Of a stretch of 18,684 bases of DNA, positions 7,176 to 13,534 are shown in pieces (the stretch's first letter is position 1; each line of letters begins with the position of its first letter). The stretch is from CF-161 sp035263645 (lineage in GTDB: Bacteria; Chloroflexota; Dormibacteria; Dormibacterales; Dormibacteraceae), in the NCBI GenBank assembly GCA_035263645.1, contig DATFRD010000286.1, positions 1-18,684 on the forward strand. Direction: 5' to 3'. The notes beneath the pieces are model-generated. The model was not told the DNA's origin. It was given only the letters and a program-made list of their open reading frames with translations, and did not search any database. The translations under genes and the position numbers were made by a program.

Positions 7176-7739
7176 TTAGAGCGGTGGCCCCCAGAGCGGG
7201 TACCACTGGGCCAGGTCAGGCTCGATGGGCAGCTCGGTCTTCGCCACCGCGGCCAGGCGCAGCTCCTCGGCGTTGTCGCGCCGGCGATCGCCTGTCGGGA
7301 GGAAGGGGTAGAAGGTCCCGAGCTTGTAGCCGTAGACCCAGTAGGCAGCACGCTCCCCCTGCTCGAACCGGAACAGGCAGGCCAGGAGAAGGTCGCCCAG
7401 CCCCTCCTCCAGGAACCTGGTGGCCACGACGTGGGCCGCCGCCAGCGACTCCTGGAAGTCGGTCCCCGACAGCACCAGCCAGTCGAAGCCGAGGTCGTCC
7501 CGCTTCAGCTCGACCGCGGTCCGGGGCCGGTCGTCCTGGAGCGAAAGCAGCTGTCGGACCTCCGATTCGAGCTGCTCGAATCGTCCGGGCGGAAGGCGCT
7601 TGAGGACGATGCCCAGGCGGCCGCCCGGCCTGAGCCCCGCCGCCTCCAGCGTGATCACTGCCGTGCTCATCGCGAAGACGCGGTCCTCGTTCGGCTTCGG
7701 CAGCCTGGTCCGGCCGAGCAGCGCGTCCAGGAGGCCCAC
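7176..7739 (-). CDS. pspAB: PspA-associated protein PspAB
   Basis: The 187-residue protein matches my recollection of the PspAB family, which is found next to htpX and pspA in Actinobacteria and Chloroflexota: N-terminal GLLDALLGRTRLPKPNEDRVFAMSTA, central GFDWLVLSGTDFQESLAAAHVV, and C-terminal AYWVYGYKLGTFYPFLPTGDRRRDNAEELRL (given in parts: AYWVYGYKLGTFYPF at 132-146, then DRRRDNAEE). No membrane segment is present. The GTG start at 7739 lies 3 nt after the htpX stop, with GGAG inside the htpX 3' end, 6 nt before the start, so the two are coupled. Its molecular role is not established; context suggests a part in the membrane-stress response with PspA and HtpX. The C-terminus ends close to the dispersed repeat. 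Confidence 0.88.
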   Translation of the reverse strand: MGLLDALLGRTRLPKPNEDRVFAMSTAVITLEAAGLRPGGRLGIVLKRLPPGRFEQLESEVRQLLSLQDDRPRTAVELKRDDLGFDWLVLSGTDFQESLAAAHVVATRFLEEGLGDLLLACLFRFEQGERAAYWVYGYKLGTFYPFLPTGDRRRDNAEELRLAAVAKTELPIEPDLAQWYPLWGPPL

Positions 7740-7742
7740 CGA

Positions 7743-8642
7743 CTACTCCGCCAGCCTCTTCTCCATCGCCTGGAGCCGTGCGACGCGGTGCTGCAGCGAC
7801 GGGTGCGTCGAGAAGAGCTCGGCCAGCGACCCCCTCGTGAAGGTCGGGAAGATCAGCAGCGCGCTGGCCGCCTCGACCTGGCGCAGGTCCTGGTCCGGTA
7901 TGCGCTGGGTCTGGTCGCTGATCTTGAGCAGAGCCGACGCGAGCGTCGCAGGGCGGCCGGTGATCAGCGCCGACCCCCGGTCCGCCTCGTACTCGCGATA
8001 GCGGGAGAGCGTCCGGATCAGCACGAAGCTGATCACCCACACGGCGGCGGACACGATGAGAACGATGGCCGCCGAGCCGCCGCCCCCGCTGCGGTCGCGG
8101 CCCCTGGAGCCGTAGCCGAGGCCGCCCCACAGGCCGAACTGCACGAGGAAGGAGGCCACGGTGCTGAAGAACGTCGCCATCATCATGACCGCTACGTCGC
8201 GGTGGACGACGTGGCTCAGCTCGTGGGCCAGCACCGCCTCAACCTCCTCCGGGCTGAGCCTTCGCAGCAGGCCGCTGGTGACGGCCACCACCGAGTGGCG
8301 GGGGTTGCGGCCGGTCGCCAGCGCGTTGGGCGCGTCGGTGTCGATCACGGCCACCCCCGGCTTGGGCAGGCCCGCCATCTGGGCCAGCCTCCCCACGATG
8401 TCGTGGAGCCGGGGCTCCTCCTGCTCGCTGACCTGCCTGGCCCCGACCGACAGCAGGATGAGCTGGTCGGAGAAGTAGTACTGGAGCCCCAGCAGCGCGG
8501 CCGCGATCACGATGACCAGGACCACGCTGACGCCCATGCGCAGCAGCACGAGCACGAAGGCGGCGTACACCACCGCCAGGAGGAACATCGTGAGGAACAT
8601 CCGGACCCGGAGCCCGGCGTCGGTCCCGATTCGGCGGTTCAT
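7743..8642 (-). CDS. htpX: M48 family membrane zinc metalloprotease HtpX
   Basis: The 299-residue integral membrane protease of the envelope quality-control type carries two N-terminal membrane helices (about 14-35 and 38-57) and the zinc-binding HELSH at 140-144 (His140, Glu141, His144). The third ligand is probably Glu219 in REYEADRGSA. Two more hydrophobic segments lie at about 150-172 and 192-210, separated by a Gly/Arg-rich loop. The active site faces the cytoplasm in characterised HtpX. The length is normal. It sits between the pspA-pspAA fusion (28-nt gap) and pspAB (3-nt gap), all on one strand, so it is probably co-transcribed. Its Shine-Dalgarno lies inside a small perfect hairpin, which may limit translation. 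Confidence 0.96.
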   Translation of the reverse strand: MNRRIGTDAGLRVRMFLTMFLLAVVYAAFVLVLLRMGVSVVLVIVIAAALLGLQYYFSDQLILLSVGARQVSEQEEPRLHDIVGRLAQMAGLPKPGVAVIDTDAPNALATGRNPRHSVVAVTSGLLRRLSPEEVEAVLAHELSHVVHRDVAVMMMATFFSTVASFLVQFGLWGGLGYGSRGRDRSGGGGSAAIVLIVSAAVWVISFVLIRTLSRYREYEADRGSALITGRPATLASALLKISDQTQRIPDQDLRQVEAASALLIFPTFTRGSLAELFSTHPSLQHRVARLQAMEKRLAE

Positions 8643-8644
8643 GG

Positions 8645-8657
8645 GGAGGTGTCCTCC
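8645..8657 (-). promoter_or_regulatory. Ribosome binding site of htpX inside a hairpin
   Basis: On the minus strand GGAGG-ACA-CCTCC is a perfect inverted repeat, and its GGAGG is the only Shine-Dalgarno for the htpX ATG at 8642. The five-pair stem with a 3-nt loop could mask the site. Confidence 0.5.
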
Positions 8658-8670
8658 GGTCCCGGCCTCC

Positions 8671-9714
8671 TCAGGCCCCGGGGCCAGGGGTGGGCGTCGC
8701 CGGCCGACGGGCTGCGGCCTCCCGTGTCTCGAGCATCGTGACCGCTTCCTCCAGGGTCGTGTCCTCGCTGGGGATCACCAGGCCGGAAGGGACGACATCG
8801 GAGGCGGGCAGCTTCTGGCCGCGACTCCGGACGAGCGCGATCGCCTCCGCGAGCCGCGCCCGGAAGGCGGCCTCGTCGCGCTGGCGGACCGCCTCGGCCA
8901 GGCTGCCGTCCAGCTCGTCGAGGGCGGGTCGGTCCGCTGCCGAGACCCGGTACTGGTCCCCGCCTGACAGCCGCACGACCTCGCTGCCGTCGGGGAGGCG
9001 GGCGGCCGTCGCTCCCGGCCCGAGCTGCGCCTTCAGCGACTGGAGCTGGGCCTCCACGGCCACGTCCGAGCGCCCGGCGGCGAGCTGCCGGTCGATGTCG
9101 TCCTGGCCGCCGGCCCCGACCTGATCGAGGACGCCGCTGTCCACCAGCTGGTCGATGGCCGCGGCCCTGGCCTGCATCTGGGCCGTCTTCTCCTGGGCCC
9201 GGTCGACCATGAGGTTGACGTCGGCCATCTGCTCGGAGAGCCCGGTCACCGCCTCGCCGATCCTCGTCGAGGCCTCCGCGGCGGAGTACTGGGCCTTGAT
9301 GGTCTCCTTCTGGGTCCGGAACGCCTCTACCTTGGCCTGCAGCTTCTGGGCCGTCAGCTCGAGCTTCTGCTCCTGGTCCTTCAGCTGCGCGGTCTGCTGG
9401 TCGAGGCCGTCGAGCTGGGCCCGGGCGGTCTGGGCGCGCGTGAGGGCAAGCCGGGCCAGGTCCTCCCGGCGCTGAGCCAGCGCCTCCCGGGCCTGCGCCT
9501 CCAGCCGCTGCAGGCTCTGCTGCAGCTGGGCCGACTGCAGCTCCAGCCGCTTCTCCGACGTCAGCACGTCGGCTACGTTGCGGCGGACCTGCTGCAGCGC
9601 CTCGAGCTGCCGCTCGTAGGCCAGCTGCAGCGACTCCGTCGGATCCTCGGCACGGTTGAGGAGCGCGTTGATCTTCTCCTGGAACACCTCCGACATCCGC
9701 TTCATGACGCTCAT
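8671..9714 (-). CDS. pspA: PspA/IM30 protein fused to a PspAA domain
   Basis: The 347-residue protein has an N-terminal PspA/IM30 domain and an unusual C-terminal extension. Residues 1-230 are long coiled coil: MKRMSEVFQEKINALLNRAEDP at the amphipathic start (4-25), LQLAYERQLEALQQVRRNVADV (given in parts, 29-50) and Gln/Ala/Leu-rich heptads to about 185. Such proteins assemble on the inner membrane face and stabilise stressed membranes. Residues 244-330 (EVVRLSGGDQYRVS..., ALDELDGSLAEAV, EAAFRARLAEAIALVRSRG, SGLVIPSEDTTLEEAVTML) look like PspAA, which I know as a separate protein of about 90 residues encoded next to pspA. The start ATG 9714 has GGAGGAGG about 6 nt upstream. It leads the operon pspA-pspAA, htpX, pspAB. 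The stop at 8671 is 28 nt before htpX. Confidence 0.92.
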   Translation of the reverse strand: MSVMKRMSEVFQEKINALLNRAEDPTESLQLAYERQLEALQQVRRNVADVLTSEKRLELQSAQLQQSLQRLEAQAREALAQRREDLARLALTRAQTARAQLDGLDQQTAQLKDQEQKLELTAQKLQAKVEAFRTQKETIKAQYSAAEASTRIGEAVTGLSEQMADVNLMVDRAQEKTAQMQARAAAIDQLVDSGVLDQVGAGGQDDIDRQLAAGRSDVAVEAQLQSLKAQLGPGATAARLPDGSEVVRLSGGDQYRVSAADRPALDELDGSLAEAVRQRDEAAFRARLAEAIALVRSRGQKLPASDVVPSGLVIPSEDTTLEEAVTMLETREAAARRPATPTPGPGA

Positions 9715-9903
9715 CCAGTTCCTCCTCCGGGGCCGAGGTCGGCTCGGCCCGAGGGCGTTCTGCCTCCAGCCTGAGCCGGCTCGACCCGGGATGGGGAGGG
9801 TCGAAGGTCCCCACCATCCGGGGCCGTTGGCCGGAGCGGCTGCGGGGCGCGCTCTGCGATCCGCGGTCCACGGTGTTACGCAGCGTGCGACCATTCACCT
9901 GCC
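9715..9903. other. Divergent intergenic region between pspA and the GH5 gene
   Basis: A 189-nt GC-rich gap. It holds the strong Shine-Dalgarno of pspA (minus, about 9721-9728). I see no convincing -35/-10 pair for either gene and no operator-like repeat. Confidence 0.5.
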
Positions 9904-11403
9904 GTGCGTGCGGTGGTCGCCGTGGTACTCGTCATGGTGGCGCTCGCCGTGGGCCCCGAGGGGGACTGGGCGGAGGGCGCGCTGGCTGCTGCCCGCCTCG
10001 CCCCCCAGGCACCCGAGCCGCCCGCCGGCCCGCTGCCCTGGCTGCACGTCCGCCACCCCGCGCACGCGGCCCCGTTCATCGCCGACGCCTCCGGTCGCCG
10101 CGTCACGATGCGCGGCGTGGTGGCCGCCGGGCTCGTCGACTACTGGTCGGGAGCCGACCGGAGCGACCTGAGGCCAGCCCCGCACTGGCCGATCGACCCG
10201 GCCGCGTACGCGAACGGCGCGTGTCCGGCCAACGACACCAGGATCTGGGTCCCTCCGCTGTGCCAGAGCGACCTGGTCGAGATGCACCAGCTGCGCGTCC
10301 AGCTCCTGCGGCTCGCCGTCAGCTGGAGCCTGCTCGAGCCTCAGCCCGGCCGCTACAGCGCCCCGTACCTGGACCGGATCGCGCAGGTCGTGGGCTGGGC
10401 CACGGAGCAGCGCATCTACGTCCTGATCGACATGCACCAGAACGCTTACTCGCGGTACATCGGCAGAGCCGACCCGCGCCATCTCCCCCTGCCGGACGGG
10501 GCCGCGGTGGCGCTCAACGACCACGACGGCGCCCCGGCCTGGGCCACCTTCACCGACGGCCTGCCCTCCGAGAAGTTCGCCGGCCAGCGCGAGGTGAACC
10601 CCGCCGTCTTCGAGGCCACCACCAACTTCTGGCTCGACCGGGCCGGCGTCCAGGACCGCTACATCCGCGCCGTCGCCCAGGTCGCCCGGCGGTTCAAGGA
10701 CAACAGCACGGTCATCGGCTACAGCGTCTACAACGAGCCGTGGCCCGGCTGGGCACCGCCCCCGCTCTTCGAGGACGCGCTGCTCTTCCCCTTCTACCGG
10801 CGACTGATCGACGCCCTGACCGGCGCCCGGGACGGCATATCCTGCCCGTCCGGCCTGCCCTACCTGCCCGTCTGCGGCTACCCCGACCTCGGCGTCCACG
10901 CCACCCATCAGCTCTACTTCGTCGAGCCGGGGCTCGTCCGCGAGGTCACCGACTTCCCCACCCACGTCAGCGTGCCGCTGACGTCGTACCCGAACGTGGT
11001 CCTGGCCCTGCACGCGTACACGCACATCTACACGTTCGACCGGATCCTGCTCGGGGCCGATCCCCGGACCTCCACCTCGCCCTCGTTCGACCAGTCCTAC
11101 TGGTGGGGCGAGGTCGAAGCGCGGGCGCTGGACGCAGCTCTCTTCGTAAGCGAGTACGGCGACGACCCCGCCGACGACAGCCGGCTGCTCGCCTCGCAGG
11201 TCGCAGAGCAGCAGGCGCACCGGGTCGGCGCGACGTTCTGGCTGTGGAAGCAGAACTGCGGGAGCGGTCCGTGGGGCCTGTACGACGGCGTCGTCGCGGC
11301 CGGCGGCCCGTGCGCCTACGACCTGCGCACCGCCGACCCCGACCCCAGGCCACAGAACGGGCGGCTCCGGGCGGACCGGGCGAGGCTCGTGCTCGGCCCC
11401 TGA
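9904..11403 (+). CDS. Secreted GH5 glycoside hydrolase, endoglycoceramidase-like
   Basis: The 499-residue protein is a retaining glycosidase of clan GH-A. A hydrophobic N-terminus (AVVAVVLVMVALAV, residues 3-16) suggests export. The (beta/alpha)8 barrel shows the typical stations: QLLRLAVSWSLLEP (about 133-146), VLIDMHQNAYSRY at 173-185, the acid/base Glu278 in GYSVYNEPWPGW, His370 and His374 in LALHAYTHIY, the nucleophile Glu417 in LFVSEYGDD, and Trp446/Trp448 in ATFWLWKQ. The pairing of DMHQ with NEPWPG is characteristic of the endoglycoceramidase-type GH5 group, so a glycolipid or similar glycoside is a plausible substrate, but specificity is not provable here. It appears to lack the C-terminal beta-sandwich of characterised endoglycoceramidases. 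The start is GTG 9904; later GTG codons are possible. It diverges from pspA. Confidence 0.9.
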   Translation: MRAVVAVVLVMVALAVGPEGDWAEGALAAARLAPQAPEPPAGPLPWLHVRHPAHAAPFIADASGRRVTMRGVVAAGLVDYWSGADRSDLRPAPHWPIDPAAYANGACPANDTRIWVPPLCQSDLVEMHQLRVQLLRLAVSWSLLEPQPGRYSAPYLDRIAQVVGWATEQRIYVLIDMHQNAYSRYIGRADPRHLPLPDGAAVALNDHDGAPAWATFTDGLPSEKFAGQREVNPAVFEATTNFWLDRAGVQDRYIRAVAQVARRFKDNSTVIGYSVYNEPWPGWAPPPLFEDALLFPFYRRLIDALTGARDGISCPSGLPYLPVCGYPDLGVHATHQLYFVEPGLVREVTDFPTHVSVPLTSYPNVVLALHAYTHIYTFDRILLGADPRTSTSPSFDQSYWWGEVEARALDAALFVSEYGDDPADDSRLLASQVAEQQAHRVGATFWLWKQNCGSGPWGLYDGVVAAGGPCAYDLRTADPDPRPQNGRLRADRARLVLGP

Positions 11404-11425
11404 ATCCGCGTCCGCAGGTCAGGGG
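11397..11425. terminator. Shared hairpin at the ends of two convergent genes
   Basis: CCCCTGA (11397-11403) and TCAGGGG (11419-11425) form a 7-bp stem with a 15-nt loop. The plus arm contains the TGA stop of the GH5 gene, and the other arm, read on the minus strand, contains the TGA stop of the zinc-ribbon gene. It may act as a bidirectional terminator, although T-runs are absent. Confidence 0.35.
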
Positions 11426-11667
11426 CTGCTGGATCCAGTCGAGCCCCCGCTCCTCCGCCGGGCGTGGTGGCGCAGCGTCTGCGCCAGCGTCTCCGGATGC
11501 GGCGTCATGGCGTACTTGTGCCCTCCGATGTCGCGGAGGACCCGCCAGGGCCGCCGGCAGCGCGGGTTCCTGCACCAGGCCCACCCCTCCGGGCTCCTGG
11601 CCGGGTCGGTGAGCGGATGGCCGCAGAGCGGGCACCGGCCAGCCTCGATCTCGGCGACCGCGTCCAT
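11419..11667 (-). CDS. Small zinc-ribbon protein, candidate SOS gene
   Basis: The 82-residue protein has a four-cysteine ribbon, CPLCG at 12-16 and CRNPRC at 32-37 (Cys12, Cys15, Cys32, Cys37), with Trp29, Trp31 and Trp41 nearby, then HKYAMTPHPETLAQTLRHHARRR and a Ser/Gly tail. The cysteine pattern suggests one zinc ion and a role in nucleic-acid or protein binding; I do not recognise the family. The ATG at 11667 lies 6 nt after the -10 box of an excellent promoter, with no Shine-Dalgarno, so the mRNA is probably leaderless. A LexA-type operator overlaps that -10. It is convergent with the GH5 gene with only 15 nt between stops. Confidence 0.78.
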   Translation of the reverse strand: MDAVAEIEAGRCPLCGHPLTDPARSPEGWAWCRNPRCRRPWRVLRDIGGHKYAMTPHPETLAQTLRHHARRRSGGSTGSSSP

Positions 11668-11671
11668 GCTA

Positions 11672-11685
11672 CAAACGTATGTTCG
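11672..11685 (-). promoter_or_regulatory. LexA (SOS) box
   Basis: The minus strand reads CGAACATACGTTTG, matching the Gram-positive LexA consensus CGAACRNRYGTTYC at all but the last base and having the core GAAC-N4-GTTY. It covers the -10 hexamer of the zinc-ribbon gene, the position expected for a repressor. This type of site is known from Bacillus, Actinobacteria and Dehalococcoides (Chloroflexota). Confidence 0.6.
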
Positions 11686-11702
11686 ACCAGTCCTGATGTC
11701 AA
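11674..11702 (-). promoter_or_regulatory. Sigma-70-type promoter of the zinc-ribbon gene
   Basis: A perfect -35 TTGACA (11697-11702, minus strand) is spaced 17 nt from the -10 TACGTT (11674-11679), and the ATG follows 6 nt later. This is the best promoter in the window and indicates a leaderless transcript. Confidence 0.8.
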
Positions 11703-11763
11703 GTTGGCCTGACGATCCGGCGCCACGGGTGCGGCGTCCCGGCCGGCCCCGGCGCCGGCCCGG

Positions 11764-12159
11764 TCACGAACCCCCGACGCCGGCGATGTCGGCGATTCGG
11801 CAGGGGATGTCTGCGTTCTCGTCCAGGTGGTGGCTGGCGCACACCCGGTGATAGCCGTCCGCGATCGTCAGCGGCACCCCGGCCGTCAGGCCGCCGCGCA
11901 CCAGCAGGACGGGCGAGAGCGGCCTGCCCTTCCTGACCTTGTCTAGGTCGTGCGCGACGTGCACGTTCTCCGGGCCCAGGACCGCCAGGCCGCTGGCGCG
12001 CAGCAGGTCCTTCGCCTTGCGGCGCACGAGCGGCGCGGTGCGCAGCCGGTCGCAAAGCTCCTTCGCCGCCTCCCCCGGCATCAGCAGGCTGAGGTAGTCG
12101 TGCGCAGCCGGATAGTCGTGCTCCTCCGGCTCGTCCTTCCAGTGCTCCCTCTCCGTCAT
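11764..12159 (-). CDS. Conserved hypothetical protein with ParB-like core
   Basis: The 131-residue protein resembles a conserved hypothetical family I have seen in Actinobacteria and relatives, usually annotated as hypothetical. Visible parts are a charged N-terminus (TEREHWKDEPEEHDYPAA), a helical section, KAKDLLRASGL (48-58), LDKVRKGRPLSPVLLVRG (72-89) and IADGYHRVCASHHLDENADIP (in parts, DGYHR at 101-105). The strand followed by DGYHR..A recalls the ParB/sulfiredoxin nucleotide-binding fold; whether it binds or hydrolyses nucleotide is unknown. The start ATG 12159 has GGGAGG 7 nt upstream. It lies 46 nt after the CPA2 antiporter gene on the same strand and may be co-transcribed with it. 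No DNA-binding HTH is present, so it is not a full ParB. Confidence 0.82.
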   Translation of the reverse strand: MTEREHWKDEPEEHDYPAAHDYLSLLMPGEAAKELCDRLRTAPLVRRKAKDLLRASGLAVLGPENVHVAHDLDKVRKGRPLSPVLLVRGGLTAGVPLTIADGYHRVCASHHLDENADIPCRIADIAGVGGS

Positions 12160-12205
12160 GCCCTGGCCTCCCGATGAATCCGCTGCGCGGCCCCGGCCGG
12201 CGTCG

Positions 12206-13375
12206 TCAGCCGGCCCTGGCTGCCTCGCCGCCGCCGGCCGGCTTTGCTCCCGCCGCCATCCGGATGGCCCCGGCGGCGGCGGGGATCAGTGTGAGGCAGC
12301 CGCCCGCCACCAGCGCCGCTGCCACCGGCGGGTCCAGCGCGCCGGTGGCGAGCCCGAGCGCTGCCGCCGCGGCCGGGAGGCCCAGCTGGGCCGAGGCCAG
12401 GAGGCCGGAGGCCGCCCGCCTCTCGCGCCCGGCGACGAGCGCCGCGAGCACGTGGACGGCGGTCGCCGCCACCGCCATCGCCACGGCCAGCGCGATGGCC
12501 GACGGGGAGCGGATCAGCCCGGTCAGGTCCAGCGTCGCTCCCAGGAGGACGAAGAACGCGGGCACGAAGAAGCCGGTCGCGAGCCCGGTCAGCTGATGGA
12601 CCAGCCGGCGCGGCTCGTGGAACTGGCGCAGCACCATGCCGGCCACGAAGCCCGCGATCAGCAGGCTGGCGCCGGTGCGCTCCGCGACCGCGGACAGGGC
12701 CAGCAGCAGCAGCACGGAGATCCGCAGCTGGAGCGCCCAGTGGCGCTGCTTCGACTCCCGCTTGGCCTCGTCCGCCAGCGGGGTGTCGAAGAGCCATCGT
12801 CCGACCACGACCGCACCGGCCGCCCCCGCGACGATCAGCGCATCGCCGGCCAGCGCGGCCGGGATGTGGCCCGCGCCGGAGAGCGTCAGGGGCATGAGCA
12901 GGGCCGTGACGGCGTCGGCCAGCGCGATCCAGGCGAGGAGCAGGGTTACGGCAGGCCCGGTCAACCCCCGTTCCTGGATCGTGGGGAAGGCGACGGCGGC
13001 CGAGCTCCCGGCCAGGAGCACGATGAACAGCTGGGGGTGGCCGATCCGGAGCACGGCGCCGATGAGGATGCCGAGCGGGATGCTGGCCGCCAGCGCCAGG
13101 ACCACGGCCAGGCCGCCCCGGACCGCTCCCCGGCGCAGCTCGGGCGAGCGGATGTCGACCTCGGTGCCGGCGCCCAGCATCAGCATCGCGAAGCCCAGCG
13201 CGAAGAAGGCCGGGAACGGCTGAGCACCGGGGTCGATCCAGCGCAGCCCGGTCCTGCCCAGCGCCGCGCCGGCGATCAGCTCGCCAACCAGAATCGGGAC
13301 GATGGGCCGCTTCCCCGCGGCCAGCAGCGGGCCCAGCAGGCCGGCCAGGACCAGCAGGGCCAGCGAAGTGAACAT
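12206..13375 (-). CDS. CPA2-family cation/proton antiporter
   Basis: The 389-residue integral membrane protein with about 11-13 hydrophobic helices would exchange Na+ or K+ for protons. Family marks are PIVPILVGELIAGAALGRTGL at 24-44 (in two parts: PILVGELIAG, then AALGRTGL), the acidic TEVD after helix 3 (71-74), a conserved-position Asp154 in AWIALADAVTALL and VPAFFVLLGATLDL at 271-284. A single Asp rather than a DD pair sits in the ion-site helix, more like electroneutral members. It is short: the C-terminus stops right after the membrane part, with no TrkA-N/RCK domain as in KefC. Ion specificity is not decidable. The start is ATG 13375, with no Shine-Dalgarno but TACAAA 6 nt upstream, so it may also be leaderless. 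The ParB-like gene follows. Confidence 0.92.
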   Translation of the reverse strand: MFTSLALLVLAGLLGPLLAAGKRPIVPILVGELIAGAALGRTGLRWIDPGAQPFPAFFALGFAMLMLGAGTEVDIRSPELRRGAVRGGLAVVLALAASIPLGILIGAVLRIGHPQLFIVLLAGSSAAVAFPTIQERGLTGPAVTLLLAWIALADAVTALLMPLTLSGAGHIPAALAGDALIVAGAAGAVVVGRWLFDTPLADEAKRESKQRHWALQLRISVLLLLALSAVAERTGASLLIAGFVAGMVLRQFHEPRRLVHQLTGLATGFFVPAFFVLLGATLDLTGLIRSPSAIALAVAMAVAATAVHVLAALVAGRERRAASGLLASAQLGLPAAAAALGLATGALDPPVAAALVAGGCLTLIPAAAGAIRMAAGAKPAGGGEAARAG

Positions 13376-13428
13376 CGATGCTTTGTAGCACCAGGAGCCA
13401 GGCCCGAACCGGACTCATCGCCCGGCGG

Positions 13429-13528
13429 CCCCCTCCCCTTGCGGGAGGGGTTGGGGGAGGGGGATTTCTCGCGATCACGTCCCCCCCTCCGGCCCTGGCG
13501 GGCCACCTCCCCCGCGAGGGGGGAGGGA
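13429..13528. repeat. Pair of inverted G/C-rich hairpin repeats
   Basis: Two related units in opposite orientation lie between the SWIM gene stop and the antiporter start. The first (13429-13463) has CCCTCCC-CTTGC-GGGAGGG followed by a GGTTGGGGGAGGGG run. The second (13480-13528) read in reverse has the same order, with a CCTCCCCC-GCGA-GGGGGAGG hairpin at 13506-13526. Each can fold alone and they can pair with each other. Similar hairpin motifs are common dispersed repeats in high-GC genomes. They may end transcription of the SNF2-SWIM unit. Confidence 0.6.
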
Positions 13529-13534
13529 CAACTA

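Noticed and set aside
13429..13528. Possible CRISPR repeats
   Set aside because: Only two related units, in opposite orientation, with no regular spacers; hairpin repeats fit better.
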